A program made the position numbers and the translations under genes. DNA of 64,000 bases from Phymorhynchus buccinoides (Eukaryota > Mollusca > Gastropoda > Neogastropoda > Raphitomidae): positions 28,299,911 through 28,363,910 of the forward strand of contig CM065711.1 of NCBI GenBank assembly GCA_017654935.2, read 5' to 3'. Shown piece by piece: positions 22,681 through 32,789 of the stretch. Numbering within the stretch: the first letter of the stretch is position 1; the number at the start of each line of letters is the position of its first letter. A model generated the notes under the pieces. The model did not search any database and was not told the DNA's origin. It saw only the letters and a list, made by a program, of their open reading frames with translations.

Positions 22681-23255
22681 CTTGCAAGTGTTGGCTTCTA
22701 TCACTGCTTGATATCTGCCTCTATTAGACAGCGTTGGCTTTTATCACTGCTTGATATTCGCCTCTATTAGACAGCGTTGGCTTCTATCACTGCTTGATAT
22801 CTGCCTCTATTAGACAGCGTTGGCTTTTATCACTGCTTGATATTCGCCTCTATTAGACAGCGTTGGCTTTTATCACTGCTTGATATTCGCCTCTATTAGA
22901 CAGCGTTGGCTTCTATCACTGCTTGATATCTGCCTCTAAGACAGCGTTGGCTTCTATCACTGCTTGATATCTGCCTCTATTAGACAGCGTTGGCTTTTAT
23001 CACTGCTTGATATTCGCCTCTATTAGACAGCGTTGGCTTTTATCACTGCTTGATATTCTCTATTAGACAGCGTTGGCTTCTATCACTGCTTGATATTCGC
23101 CTCTATTAGACAGCGTTGGCTTTTATCACTGCTTGATATTCGCCTCTATTAGACAGCGTTGGCTTCTATCACTGCTTGATATTCGCCTCTATTAGACAGC
23201 GTTGGCTTCTATCACTGCTTGATATTCGCCTCTATTAGACAGCGTTGGCTTTTAA
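22681..23255 (+). repeat. Minisatellite, ~44-bp unit, about 13 copies, RPL7 intron 6
   Basis: Unit: GTTGGCTTCTATCACTGC, TTGATATCTGCCTCTATTAG, ACAGC. Two variants (CTTCTATC/ATCTGCC and CTTTTATC/ATTCGCC) are interspersed. One copy has a 2-bp and one a 5-bp deletion. Confidence 0.95.
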
Positions 23256-23271
23256 TAACAAGTGTTTTCAA

Positions 23272-23312
23272 CTGAATCCAAAGTCTCCATCATTGTTGAA
23301 GTGGCTAATACT
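23272..23312 (-). pseudogene. Degenerate copy of the RPL7 exon 6 3' end
   Basis: The complement reads CACTTCAACAATGATGGAGA then CTTTGGATTCAG, matching HFNDGGDFGFR of exon 6, but is followed by TTGAAA instead of a GT donor. Flanking segments (23323-23372 and 23848-23900) are also near-duplicates of each other, so this belongs to a local duplication of the exon-intron junction. Confidence 0.75.
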
Positions 23313-23393
23313 TCCGTACTTTGATTGTAAGAATAGGCATCGCCTAAAATCTTTATCCTTGTCAAATAAAGTTTTCCAGTGTCCAGTACTTTG

Positions 23394-23590
23394 ATTAGGT
23401 ATTAGGTACTTTATAGTCACAGAGGCGTCTCTGTGAAATTTGGGTTGCTCCCACCTGGAGAGCGCATCGCAGCCAGAGGCGAGCCACCCATTTTTTTTTG
23501 CATGCGATTTTTGTGTGATTGATGAGGAAGGAAGGTGTGTGTGTGTGTGTAAATTTTGACCAAATGACAACTTTTTCGTTGCCATTGGGT
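23394..23590 (-). mobile_element. SINE family S fragment
   Basis: Matches the 3' two thirds of the element at 7010 (GTCACAGAGGCGTCTCTGTG, CACCTGGAGAGCGC, TTTTGACCAAATGACAACTT). It abuts the piggyBac-type MITE that follows. Confidence 0.8.
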
Positions 23591-23594
23591 TTAA

Positions 23595-23835
23595 CCCTTT
23601 CACCACCAAAGTCGCATTTTAGCACCACAGTGATTTAACACCTATGTCACTAAAAGGCATCAAATTGGGGTCTATTATCCAAAGACCCTATTGTCTTAGT
23701 TTTGGGAAGTAAGGATAGACCTTATTTTATATATTATGTCACAGAAAAATCCCCAATACTGCAGATGGGTGTTATTCTCTACCCAGGTAAATTTAATGGA
23801 AAATGTTGGCCGAAATATGGCTGGCGGTGAAAGGG
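23595..23835. mobile_element. piggyBac-type MITE, copy 2, TTAA on both sides
   Basis: Inverted ends CCCTTTCACCACC ... GGCGGTGAAAGGG flanked by TTAA (23591-23594; 23836-23839). 241 bp. Same family as 1423, 48624, 49582, 50148, 50983 and 55441. In RPL7 intron 6. Confidence 0.88.
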
Positions 23836-23954
23836 TTAATGTGTGCTATGATTGTAAGAATAGGCATCGCCTAAAATCTTTATCCTTGTCAAATAAAGAT
23901 GTACAGTGTCGCCATCCCCCGTTGAAAATAAATAAATAAATCGCTGGTTCTGAC

Positions 23955-24123
23955 CTGAATCCGAAGTCTCCGCCGTCGTTGAAGTGGTTGTACTTCCGTC
24001 TCCATCCTCCGTTGGGCGTGTTCAGCTTGAAGGGCCAGAGGAAGTTGGAGGCAGCCTTGAAGTTGGAACCCACAGTGAACACCTCGTGGATCAAATCCTC
24101 CATGCACATCATGTCTTTGCCGC
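23955..24123 (-). CDS. RPL7: RPL7 exon 6
   Basis: Acceptor CCGTTCCAG precedes 24123; donor GTCAGA follows 23955. 169 nt encode residues about 180-236, including [19 protein letters not shown] and [19 protein letters not shown], strongly conserved in eukaryotic uL30 (human: [21 protein letters not shown], from memory). This is the only one of five tandem copies that carries both splice sites and the whole exon. Confidence 0.95.
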
Positions 24124-24159
24124 CTGGAACGGCACAAGTTAAAGTATAATAATAATAAT

Positions 24160-25505
24160 GACAATCAGTATGTTCAGCTTGAAGGGCCACAGGAAGTTGG
24201 AGGCAGCCTTGAAGTTGGAACCCACAGTGAACACCTCGTGGATCAAATCCTCCATGCACATCATGTCTTTGCCGCCTGGAACGGCACAAGTTAAAGTATA
24301 ATAATAATAATGACAATAATGATCAGTATGTTCAGCTTGAAGGGCCACAGGAAGTTGGAGGCAGCCTTGAAGTTAGGACCCACGGTGAACACCTCGTGGA
24401 TCAAATCCTCCATGCACATCATGTCTTTGCCACCTGGAACGGCACAAGTTAAAGTATAATAATAATAATAATAATGACAATAATGATCAGTATGTTCAGC
24501 TTGAAGGGCCACAGGAAGTTGGAGGCAGCCTTGAAGTTAGGACCCACGGTGAACACCTCGTGGATCAAATCCTCCATGCACATCAGGTCTTTGCCACCTG
24601 GAACGGCACAAGTTAAAGTATAATAATAATAATAATAATGACAATAATGATCAGTATGTTCAGCTTGAAGGGCCACAGGAAGTTGGAGGCAGCCTTCAAG
24701 TCAGCGCCCACGCTGAAAATCTCGTGGATGAGATCCTCCACACACAGACCTGCCAACCCCCTAACAGACCAAAGAGGAATATTTGAAGCAGAAAAGAGGA
24801 ATTTTAGGGAGTTCAGAGGAATTTCGGCGTGGAACCTTACCTTTCGCAAACAAACACGATTTGATGCAATTAACTCTTATCCTTGTTAACTTGTACTGTT
24901 CTGAACAAAGTCCAGAATGATCGGCCGCGCTCATCGCAATGTTATGTTCCACCAAAATGAGTGTCTGCCCGAATCACCTCATGAGGATCCTTAGTCTCCT
25001 CCTCTTCGGCTGACTTAGCGAATGACGCATCTGTGTTTTTGAGACGTAACATGGCGCTTCGCATCTATCATCCCTCCATGCGACACTGTAAAGTCCTTCG
25101 CGCACGGTATGCATCGGGCGTAATACACACCTTTACTAGAGCTCCTAATACACAGAAACTTTTCAGTGTATGCCTTTCAAAATTTCTGTTCAGTTCTCTT
25201 TATTTTCCAATCGGCCAAATCCCTACAATTCCCTCCATGCTTCGCCATCTGGCAGATTTCGATTGGCGAGAAAGGAAGTTGGTGACCGGAAATACTGTTC
25301 GGGTTAGAAGATCGATTATACACACGGCAGCTGTGCTGCTCTGCGTTCGGTTTACTTTCGGTTTTGTTTTTGTTGTTGAGAGATTTTTGAAAGCAGAATT
25401 TTATGTAATCGAGCGGAAGAATTATCGTCTGAGCTGAAGAAATTCCACCAAAAGCGGAAAGGTTGGCAGGTCTGCACACACATCAAGTCTGCTGCCTGGA
25501 AATCA
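24160..25505 (-). pseudogene. Tandem array of four truncated RPL7 exon 6 copies (acceptor side)
   Basis: Copies at about 24170-24285, 24325-24440, 24485-24600 and 24655-24745 plus 25474-25500 (split). Each has the intron end CTTGTGCCGTTCCAG (where intact) and the exon up to WPFKLN, then breaks into TACTGATCATTATTGTC and (ATT)n and re-enters the next acceptor. None has a donor, and each would read into a stop after an I-rich tail. The copies differ from exon 6 by a few substitutions (for example GSN to GPN). The outermost is interrupted by a hAT element. Confidence 0.93.
24746..25473. mobile_element. hAT-type non-autonomous element inside an exon 6 copy
   Basis: Inverted ends AGACCTGCCAACCCC ... 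GGTTGGCAGGTCT, flanked by an 8-bp near-duplication (CCACACAC / GCACACAC). Removing it restores a continuous exon 6 copy across the site. 728 bp with further internal inverted blocks (24830-24860 versus 25395-25410 and others). 8-bp targets fit hAT. Confidence 0.85.
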
Positions 25506-26055
25506 TTGATAAATTCATCACCACCATCATCATAGAAATCATGATAATTGTCAAAATGCCAGGCACAGCAATGGAGGAAAAGCATTTCTTTCTATGTGAA
25601 AGTATTAATATTATAAGGGTTTCCGGAGATGATGTCTCTTGGTGTAATCAAGGGAATAAAAGCCCTTTGTGATGATCAGGGGGCAATGCCTCTTGAAGAT
25701 GAACATGTAAAACTGTTCAAACTTGGGTAAAGGGCATCGCCTCGAGTTTAAAACCCCATCTCACATTTGATTTTTCTGCGTTCACTTTTCTCTGAATTCA
25801 GAAAAAACTAAAAGCCAACTATTTCCCTGGGCTGCAGCACTAGTACAGGAGGAATACTCAGCGCGGTCACCACTTCTTCTTCTGCATTCCCTGGCCATAA
25901 TGGATAAAGTATGTATGTGTCCGGTTTTCAGTTTTCACTGGTCTCCCCGCTGCGTACAGCCAACGCATTCCAATTTTGGAGCTCAAATGAGAAAAATTAT
26001 TGGGAAGATTTTTTTTTTAAAAGCAGGAGAATGGGCCAATAAGTCAGAAAGATAG

Positions 26056-27366
26056 TCTCCAAAATAATCGAGAAAATTGTCCTTGCACAATTGTCTAACC
26101 ATCTGTCAGCAAACAATTTGTTCAACCCCCTCCAGTCTGCCTATCGACCTGCTCACAGCACTGAAACGGCTCTGACTAAAGTTCTTAACGATCTCCTCTT
26201 AGCTCTTGACAACGGAAAAGTGTCAGTCTTGACTCTCCTAGATCTGTCGGCAGCATTTGATACAATAGATCACACCATTCTTCTATCCCGGCTGGAACGT
26301 GTTTTTGGAATCCATTCTACAGTTCTACAGTGGTTCTCCTCATATCTAACAAATCGCTTTCAGACTGTCTTGATCAACAACTGCAGTTCAGATCCGAAGT
26401 TAATTTCTTGTGGTGTACCTCAGGGATCTGTATTGGGGCCAGTTCTCTTTGTCCTGTACACTGCTCCTCTCTCTGATGTTTTTGCTAGTCACTCTGTTAT
26501 TGACCATTCCTTTGCTGATGATACCCAGCTTCAAAAATCGGCGGAACCTACCCAACTTGACAGCGCTATTCAGTCTATGGAATCCTGCCTTCATGATGTC
26601 AAATCCTGGATGACATGCAACAAATTAAAACTTAATGATGACAAAACGGAAGCTCTGATTGTTTCCTCTCAGCGTATGTCTGCAACGATATCTCTTCCAG
26701 AAACTCTTACAGTTGGCAATGCTTGTGTTCAGTTTTCTAAGTCAGCAAAGAATCTCAGAGTTACCCTCGATTCAAATCTTACAATGCATAAACAGGTTAT
26801 TAATCTCATACGTTCCATCAATTATGAGCTCAGACGAATCAGTGCTGTTCGACACTTTCTGTCTGTTGCAGCCACGAAAACTCTTATTTCTGCCTTTATT
26901 CTTTCCCGCATTGACTATTGCAACTCTCTTCTCTGTGGCTGTCCTAAGTATCTCCTGCAACGTGTTCAAAAACTGCAAAACAGTGCAGCACGCCTCACTC
27001 TCAAGATTCCACGTTCTGATCATATAACACCTCATCTTCGTAACTTGCACTGGCTTCCAGTAGAGGCTAGAATCAAGTATAAAATAGCTTGCCTTTGTTT
27101 CGGTGCTGTTCACTCCTCTGGTCCCGTCTATCTCTCCGAACTAGTAACTGTCTACTTACCTGCTCGCTCCCTACGTTCTTCCTCTGACTGCTGCACACTC
27201 AAGGTTCCTCGGGTCCACACGAAATCGTTTGGTGAACGATCTTTCTACTATTTAGCACCTCACTTATGGAATTCCCTCCCACAACATGTCCGCTCATCTG
27301 ACTCTATCTCCGCCTTTCGCTCTGCCCTTAAAACTCACTTGTTTCGGACATATTATGATTGATTAG

Positions 27367-27405
<39 letters not shown>

Positions 27406-27732
27406 TTTGATTGCAGAAATCTTGTAAAAAATGTATTTATAATTATTTTATTATTCGTATTTTGTATGTAGAATGTCTACGTCTTGTAAACTTTAAATGC
27501 TTGTAAATGAGGTAGAAGGGTATTTTTGTTTTTGCAAAATTTGTCTATTATAATTAGTCATGTAATTGGTATGTCGATGGCAGTATGATTTTATTTCAAG
27601 TTGCAGTATTGTATTCAAACTTCATTGGGAATGTGAATGTGGTCTCTATGTTTCTTCTTAGAATGTTCATGTTGTAACTATTTTACTTGTATAATTAATT
27701 GTGTGCGAGCGTGCGTGTGCGCATGCATGTGT

Positions 27733-27783
<51 letters not shown>

Positions 27784-27940
27784 TAAGGAAGTAAGAGAAC
27801 GTTGTGTGTAAGCATTGTGCTTATTTTACTTTCTAATGATTAATTATTTGTTTGCCTTTAATGTTCTTGTTATCAATGTAAAGCGCACTGAGCTCATGTG
27901 AGAAAGAGCGCTATATAAATTCCCATTATTATTATTATTA
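26056..27940 (+). mobile_element. 5'-truncated LINE of the CR1/L2/jockey group
   Basis: Inserted in family F between ATAG (26052-26055) and ATAG (27940-27943), a short target duplication. It contains the C-terminal two thirds of ORF2, two (TG)n tracts (27369-27402, 27727-27781), and a 3' end with GTAAAGCGCACTGAGC, GCGCTATATAAAT and (ATT)n, the usual tail of this group. It is antisense to RPL7. The 5' end is lost within the RT domain, so no endonuclease remains. Confidence 0.9.
26058..27362 (+). CDS. LINE reverse transcriptase fragment (open, 5'-truncated)
   Basis: Open without interruption for 434 codons from the insertion junction to the TGA after RTYYD; no native start codon survives. RT motifs in order: QSAYRPAHSTETAL, LLDLSAAFDTIDH (motif A aspartate), GVPQGSVLGP (motif B), SFADDTQLQ (catalytic FADD), then the C-terminal LHWLPVEARIKYKIACL and SFYYLAPHLWNSLP domain of CR1/L2-type elements. 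The intact frame indicates a recent insertion. Dead on arrival because the N-terminal half is missing. Confidence 0.92.
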   Translation, partial: SKIIEKIVLAQLSNHLSANNLFNPLQSAYRPAHSTETALTKVLNDLLLALDNGKVSVLTLLDLSAAFDTIDHTILLSRLERVFGIHSTVLQWFSSYLTNRFQTVLINNCSSDPKLISCGVPQGSVLGPVLFVLYTAPLSDVFASHSVIDHSFADDTQLQKSAEPTQLDSAIQSMESCLHDVKSWMTCNKLKLNDDKTEALIVSSQRMSATISLPETLTVGNACVQFSKSAKNLRVTLDSNLTMHKQVINLIRSINYELRRISAVRHFLSVAATKTLISAFILSRIDYCNSLLCGCPKYLLQRVQKLQNSAARLTLKIPRSDHITPHLRNLHWLPVEARIKYKIACLCFGAVHSSGPVYLSELVTVYLPARSLRSSSDCCTLKVPRVHTKSFGERSFYYLAPHLWNSLPQHVRSSDSISAFRSALKTHLFRTYYD

Positions 27941-28087
27941 TAGATGATACAAAGCAAAGGGAAAAGGCAGAGTCAAATAGAGTGGCAGATTAGAGGAAGT
28001 TGCAATCACAGAACTTCCAGAAGGAAGGGGGAACTATTTTTACGAGAAAAAAAACAACGGGTATCCCCCCACAGGGAGACCACTCAC

Positions 28088-28197
28088 CGAGCATCTTCTC
28101 CACGATGGCGTTGTCGGTGAGCGGGATGCGTTGGCGGTTCACCTTGCCGTAGCCTCGCTTGTAGACCAGATCACGCACCGTCTTCAGGTTGGGGACC
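28088..28197 (-). CDS. RPL7: RPL7 exon 5
   Basis: Acceptor GTGTGTGCAG before 28197, donor GTGAGTG after 28088. 110 nt encode residues about 143-180, [20 protein letters not shown] then [16 protein letters not shown]. The LVYKRGYGK and LTDN motifs are diagnostic of L7/L30e (uL30). Phases join exon 4 (GG|G) and exon 6 (G|GC). Confidence 0.95.
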
Positions 28198-28199
28198 CT

Positions 28200-28545
28200 G
28201 CACACACACACACACACAACATAGAAACTGTGCTAGTTTTGAGGTACACACGTGACACTCTGATTCTCCTAACTCCCATCTGACATACAGTCTTCAGGTT
28301 GGGGACACTATGCACACACACACCACATAGAAACACAGTGCTAATTTTGAGGTACACACGTGACACTCTGATTCTCCTAACTCCCATCTGACACAGTCTT
28401 CAGGTTGGGGAACCTACACACACACACACACACCACATAGAAACACAGTGCTAATTTTGAGGCAGACACGTGACACTCTGATTCTCCTAACTCCCATCTG
28501 ACGCACAGTCTTAAGGTTGGGAACCCTATGCACACACACACCACA
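28200..28545 (-). pseudogene. Three truncated RPL7 exon 5 copies (acceptor side)
   Basis: At about 28283-28315, 28395-28430 and 28505-28540 the complement reads (TG)n ...AG then GT(T/C)CCCAACCT(G/T)AAGACTGT, the first 21 or so bases of exon 5, followed by the intron segment ATCAGAGTGTCACGTGTGTA (with variants) that separates the units (about 113-121 bp each). Acceptor AG is retained but no donor. Confidence 0.9.
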
Positions 28546-28865
28546 TAGAAACACAGTACATAATAGCCAAGAGCATCACTGAAAGCAAAAACGTGGCAAA
28601 TTTTCACCTAGCGCAGCTTTTTAAAAATATGTTAAAAAATCGTTGAGAGACAGCCCCCCTTAAATATGAGCGTGACCCCTAATAACACGCTACACATGTT
28701 TCGCACACTGATTCTGCCCCCCTGGTTTGGAAGATGGAATCAACCTTGAATACATACTGTATGTACACCAATGCGCGTAAACACGTAATCTGCCACCGTC
28801 ATCATTTTACTCACATTAACAATCAAGTAGAATTCAGATTTTGTTCATATATTTTCTTGCTATAT

Positions 28866-28925
28866 TGGCAGGGGTCTCAATCGGGGGGAAAAGTATCACC
28901 GTATAGTCCGTAAAATATGGTACGC
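28866..28925. repeat. Fragment of a TATAGTCCG-type MITE
   Basis: GGGGTCTCAATCGGGGGGAA and GTATAGTCCGTAAAATATGG match the right ends of elements at 52226, 53305 and 59252. Confidence 0.65.
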
Positions 28926-28968
28926 ACAAAACGACAGCATGCTTGGATTGGACTTTTTTGTGATATGA

Positions 28969-29051
28969 CGCCAAGCTCAGAAAAATGAAAGTTTGCAATC
29001 ACAGGTCAGTCATACGAACGAGACTAATTCCTTCATCATCGCTTTGGCACA
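28969..29051 (-). ncRNA. Intronic box C/D snoRNA copy A (18S guide, SNORD30-like)
   Basis: Read on the minus strand: terminal stem GCCAAAGC with GCTTGGC, C box ATGATGA (29039-29033), guide AGTCTCGTTCGT (29025-29014) followed by an ATGA D'-like box, C'-like GTGATTG, and D box CTGA (28980-28977). The guide is complementary to ACGAACGAGACT of 18S rRNA. Counting five bases from ATGA gives the second A of ACGAA, the site methylated in human 18S (Am1383) by SNORD30, from memory. Located in RPL7 intron 4 in sense orientation, where intronic snoRNAs of ribosomal protein genes are processed. Confidence 0.88.
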
Positions 29052-29156
29052 AAGGGGGAAAAAAATAAATGTTTATAACAAATTTTAAAAAATCTGTTGC
29101 ACTTTTCAACTGCACATGAAATTAGTAGCACTAGCAGCGAGCAACCTTCTCTCTTC

Positions 29157-29358
29157 AGACCTGTTTACCCCCTACACAAGTCTTGAGTAGTCTGGATAGC
29201 TGAAATGAGCAGTTTTGGTGTGAAATGAGTAGTCCTCTTCCATTAAACCATCAAACAATGCTCACTGAAAATGAGTAATTACAGCACTATTTTCAATTTT
29301 GAAGAGTAGTAGAGGTCCAAATTGAGTAGAATATTACTCGAAAAGTGTAAACAGGTCT
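29157..29358. mobile_element. hAT-type MITE (AGACCTGTTTACCCC family)
   Basis: Inverted ends AGACCTGTTTACCCC ... GTGTAAACAGGTCT; flanks CTCTCTTC / GTCTCTTG match at 6 of 8 positions. 202 bp; body nearly identical to 31915-32127. Confidence 0.82.
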
Positions 29359-29359
29359 G

Positions 29360-30180
29360 TCTCTTGCATAAGGCACCCCTCCCCAAAAAATTATTGTTTT
29401 CCTGTTTCCCAACAGACCCTAATTTTTACTTTTTTTTGACAAATGGGAAAAAAGAAAAGAAAATGAAAACGAAAGTAAGCGAGCAAACAAACATCATAAG
29501 TACAAAAGTACACACTGTTTTGTTTCATTAAAATATATAAATGAACCGAACACAAGGTGTTTAAAAAAGAAAAAAAAGAAAACAAGCCTAGTACCTACCT
29601 ACCCTATTTTTCAAACTGATGAAACCCCAAACAAATTTTTTTGGGGCCTAACCCTAACCCTTCTCCATTGTAACACCAAATTTTAAAAATCCTGGAAAGC
29701 CTGAAAAGCAGAGGTCGTGTTTACTGGTAATCATCGGTAACATTCCGATTGCAAAATCATACTGAAAAACATTTTGGACCGTCAGTCCCATGGACATATT
29801 TTCGCTAGGACTGATAAATTATTGTTAAAACAGAGGCTTTGATATTGTGGGTGTTTTTATCACTGGTTTTTGCTTCCCCCGAGACTGGTTGTTGATGGGC
29901 ATTGTTGCTGGTGGGACTGGTTTTCAAAATTCTATGTTGTTTGAAAGACATTTTTGTTGAAATATTACACGTTGTTTTGTTTCGTCAATAAACTAACGTC
30001 ACTGTGCACTTGTGTATTTGTTTGTGTGGTACTTTGGTCAGTGCATTGCAGTCTGTTTCAGGGTGTTTTTTGTTTTTGATTTTAATAAGGTCAAGTCGAG
30101 GATCACTTTTAACAAACTCACAGAAATATCATTCAGAATATTATGAAGGGCGAAACTTTCTCAAAATTCGACCTAGCACC
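29360..30180. other. RPL7 intron 4 stretch without recognisable feature
   Basis: AT-rich, no exon, RNA or terminal repeat identified. CCTAACCCTAACCC at about 29647 is only two telomere-like units. Confidence 0.4.
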
Positions 30181-30583
30181 CCTGTAAAAACTGGACTATA
30201 AGACGCACCTGTATATAAGCCGCATCCCTTAAATTGACAAAATATTAGGTATTTATTCACATATAAGACGCACCAGTTTATAAGCCGCAGAGAAAATTGT
30301 ATGTGCACAAACCAACACAAATATAGAAATTCTCCTATCAGAACATAAGTATTTTATGTTCTCAGACACTTTGAACATGAGATTTGAATCTATTGATTAC
30401 CCAAACCAGTTTTGAATCTAAAGAAGCTCAAAATAGGCTGAAGAATGTGGCCAGAAACAGATTTAATAATACTGATAAATGTAGAATGGAAAAAATCCAC
30501 AGATAAGCCGCATCAGTCTATAAGCCGCATGGGCCAAAGTTGAGGAAAAAAAGTAGCGTCTTATAGTCCGCATTTTACGGTAG
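30181..30583. mobile_element. MITE with GTCTTATAGTCC / GGACTATAAGAC ends
   Basis: Left GTAAAAACTGGACTATAAGA and right AGCGTCTTATAGTCCGCATT then TTACGGTA are inverted. ATAAGCCGCA and TAAGACGCACC blocks repeat inside. Relatives: 28866, 52226, 53305, 59252. About 400 bp; no protein. Confidence 0.75.
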
Positions 30584-31159
30584 TCGAAATCGACACCGAA
30601 GCACGGTCACGGCTCGAATCGATATCAGATCGTCTTCATCGAGTCACACTGACACTGTCTACCCCCCCCCCCCTCCCTTTTGATGCACTACGATCTATGT
30701 ATGACTCTTTCACCGTCAATATCCGACCTAACAAAGCCTAGAAACGCATTATAGCAAACATCAACGATAATTTCCAGTAGGAAAGCTTCGCTAACACGAA
30801 AATCCGCCATGTTTGATAAGGAACTCGACTTTCTGACCGATTAAAACTTTGAAAAATTCAATACTCAACTGAAAAAGCAAGTTGAGCCTCGTTCTGAAGC
30901 GAAAGTAAGGTTGTTTCCATTTTTAGTAACGGAAATAACGTCAGCGAAGCATTGATTTTGAGTACCCTTCTCTGGGCGACACAGGGCGCCTGCATTTGCA
31001 GGGGAGAGCATCTGCTCTGCGACAGTGCGCCTGCAGGGGGCTAAAGGTAAAAATAATAATTCAAGCACACAAACTAAACAGAGGCACCCACAGAAGAATG
31101 AAGACAGAAAGTGAGCATGCGCAAAATGGAAGAGGCATGCTTCGATTTTTGTGATGATT

Positions 31160-31243
31160 TGCGCCAAACTCAGAAATGTCATTTGCAATCACGGGTCAGT
31201 CATACGAACGAGACTAACTTCTTTCATCATCGCTTGGCACAAA
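31160..31243 (-). ncRNA. Intronic box C/D snoRNA copy B
   Basis: Stem GCCAAGC / GTTTGGC, C box ATGATGA (31230-31224), the same 12-nt guide AGTCTCGTTCGT followed by ATGA, C'-like GTGATTG, D box CTGA (31173-31170). Closest to copy C through the interior (TTGCAAATGACATTT). Confidence 0.88.
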
Positions 31244-31539
31244 GTTAAAAAAACCAAAAAACCAACAACCGAAAAACATCATAATTTTGTTGCACCTTTT
31301 TAACTGCCCATGAAATGATCAACCTACCTGGCCAATTTGACCACCAGGTGGCAACCAACTCAATAGGGGCTTATCTCGTGATATCTTTAGTCGGGGGTAG
31401 AGAAAGAGATAATGAAAATGAACCTTTATTTTACAACGGTAAAAGTATTAGAGAGAGAGGGAGGGACTCCTCTCCCTCTTTATCCCCAACTAAGAATATA
31501 GAGAGGATTAGCGGTCAAAACAGCCAGCTAAGTCGCTCA

Positions 31540-31865
31540 TTATACAGGGTTACCGGGGTGGTCTTTCGTAAAAATAGTCGTAAAGATAACCTCCTTGAAG
31601 TTCTGTGCTTGTAACTTCCTCTAATCTGCCACTCTCTCTGCCTTTTTCCTTTGCTTACTGTCATCTTTCTGACTTATTGGCCCATTCTCCTGCCTTTTCC
31701 CAAAAAAAAAATCTTCCAAATCACTTTTCTCCTTTGAGCTCCTCCGAAATCGGAATGTGTCGGCTGTACGCAGCAGGGAGACCAGTGAAAACTGAAAACC
31801 CGGACACATACGTACCTTACCCATTATGGCCATATGGCCTGGGAACGCAGAAGAAGCAAAGAACA
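31540..31865 (-). repeat. Repeat family F, copy 2
   Basis: Complement of the 60140 copy: AACTTCCTCTAATCTGCCAC, GACTTATTGGCCCATTCTCC, GGAATGTGTCGGCTGTACGC and GGCCATATGGCCTGGGAACG. The nearby open frames are within the repeat. Confidence 0.75.
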
Positions 31866-31914
31866 AAGCTAAGACATGGGCAGGAAAAACAATCGAAAAT
31901 GATCATGATAATCC

Positions 31915-32127
31915 AGACCTGTTTACCCCCTACACAAGTCTTGAGTAGTCTGGATAGCTGAAATGAGTAGTCTTGGTGTGAAATGAGTAGTCCTCTTCAT
32001 TAAACCATCAAATAATGTTCAACGAAAATGAGTAGTAATCAAGAATTAAAGAGCATTATTTTCAGTTTTGAAGAGTAGGTCTAAACTGAGTAGTATACTA
32101 CTCGAAAAGAGTAGAGTAAACAGGTCT
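31915..32127. mobile_element. hAT-type MITE with perfect 8-bp target duplication
   Basis: Inverted ends AGACCTGTTTACCCC ... GAGTAAACAGGTCT, flanked exactly by GATAATCC on both sides. 213 bp. This copy fixes the element boundaries and the 8-bp target for the family, hence hAT. Confidence 0.92.
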
Positions 32128-32262
32128 GATAATCCAATGCTTCTCTTTTTGTTTTCAAAAACATTATCTGCCGACAAAAGCCATTGTTAAAAAATACAAA
32201 CTTAATTCAGGCACAAAAACTGAAAAGAGGCACCCATGAAGAATGAAGACAGAAAATGAGTA

Positions 32263-32453
32263 CAGTGGAACATCCCTTATAAGACTCCTCCCTTATAAGA
32301 CCTTCAAAAATCATCCAAAATGAGGTCTTATAAAGGAGGGGTCTTATAAGGGAGGTATTTTTAATACTTACAAAGGGCAATGTCTCAGAGAAGTAGGTCT
32401 TATGTGGGAGGGAGTCTTATAATGGGAATTCTTACAAAGGGAGAGTTCACTGC
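32263..32453. mobile_element. Tc1/mariner-type MITE (CAGTGGAAC family), copy 2
   Basis: TA then CAGTGGAACATCCCTTATAA at the left and a degraded GTTCACTGCA at the right. Interior as in 15888-16061. Confidence 0.75.
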
Positions 32454-32485
32454 ATGCATAATACGGAGGCATAGTTTTGTGATTT

Positions 32486-32566
32486 GCGCCAAGCTCAGAA
32501 ATGTCATTTGCAATCACAGGTCGGTCATACGAACGAGACTAATTTCTTTCATCACTGCTGGGCACA
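32486..32566 (-). ncRNA. Intronic box C/D snoRNA copy C
   Basis: C box GTGATGA (32555-32549), guide AGTCTCGTTCGT followed by ATGA, C'-like GTGATTG, D box CTGA (32498-32495), terminal stem GCCCAGC / GCTTGGC with one mismatch. The CTGA just after ATGA in copies A and B is CCGA here, so ATGA is the better D' candidate. Confidence 0.85.
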
Positions 32567-32789
32567 AATCAGAAATCTGTTGTACTTTTTTTTTACTAGC
32601 CAGGAACTGAAGGGAAAAAACCCATTTATGTCCGAATTTTTTTGATTTTGTGTGTGTTTTTTTTTGGGGGGGGTTCCGATGTCTCTAAGCGAGGTCAAGG
32701 TCACAGAGTCCCACAACATTGAACATCAAAACGCCCGTCTACTCCTTGTACCACGGGCTTCAAAAACAAAGTACAAAAGCGAATGAAAT

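Larger units (their letters stand above)
25832..28075 (+). repeat. Repeat family F, interrupted by a LINE (RPL7 intron 5)
   Basis: Left part 25832-26055 and right part 27941-28075 together match the continuous copy at 60140-60470: GGTTTTCAGTTTTCACTG, GCGTACAGCC, GAATGGGCCAAT, GAAAGATAG | ATGATA, AAGCAAAGGGAAAAGGCAG, GACAGATTAGAGGAAGTT (variants). Opposite-strand copies lie at 31540-31865 and 32790-33130. The right end stops about 12 bp from exon 5. Confidence 0.8.

Noticed and set aside
22681..23255. CRISPR-like array (regular ~44-bp repeats)
   Set aside because: Units are contiguous without unique spacers and lie within an intron of a eukaryotic gene; it is a minisatellite.
24139..24849. 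Minus-strand frames repeating the exon 6 peptide with isoleucine-rich tails
   Set aside because: They are exon 6 fragments plus (ATT)n, not separate genes; annotated as partial exon copies.
28977..28980. Use of the CTGA after the guide as the D' box of the intron 4 snoRNA
   Set aside because: That CTGA (about 29005-29010 in copy A) becomes CCGA in copy C and is lost in copy D, whereas ATGA directly after the guide is invariant, so ATGA is the better D' box.
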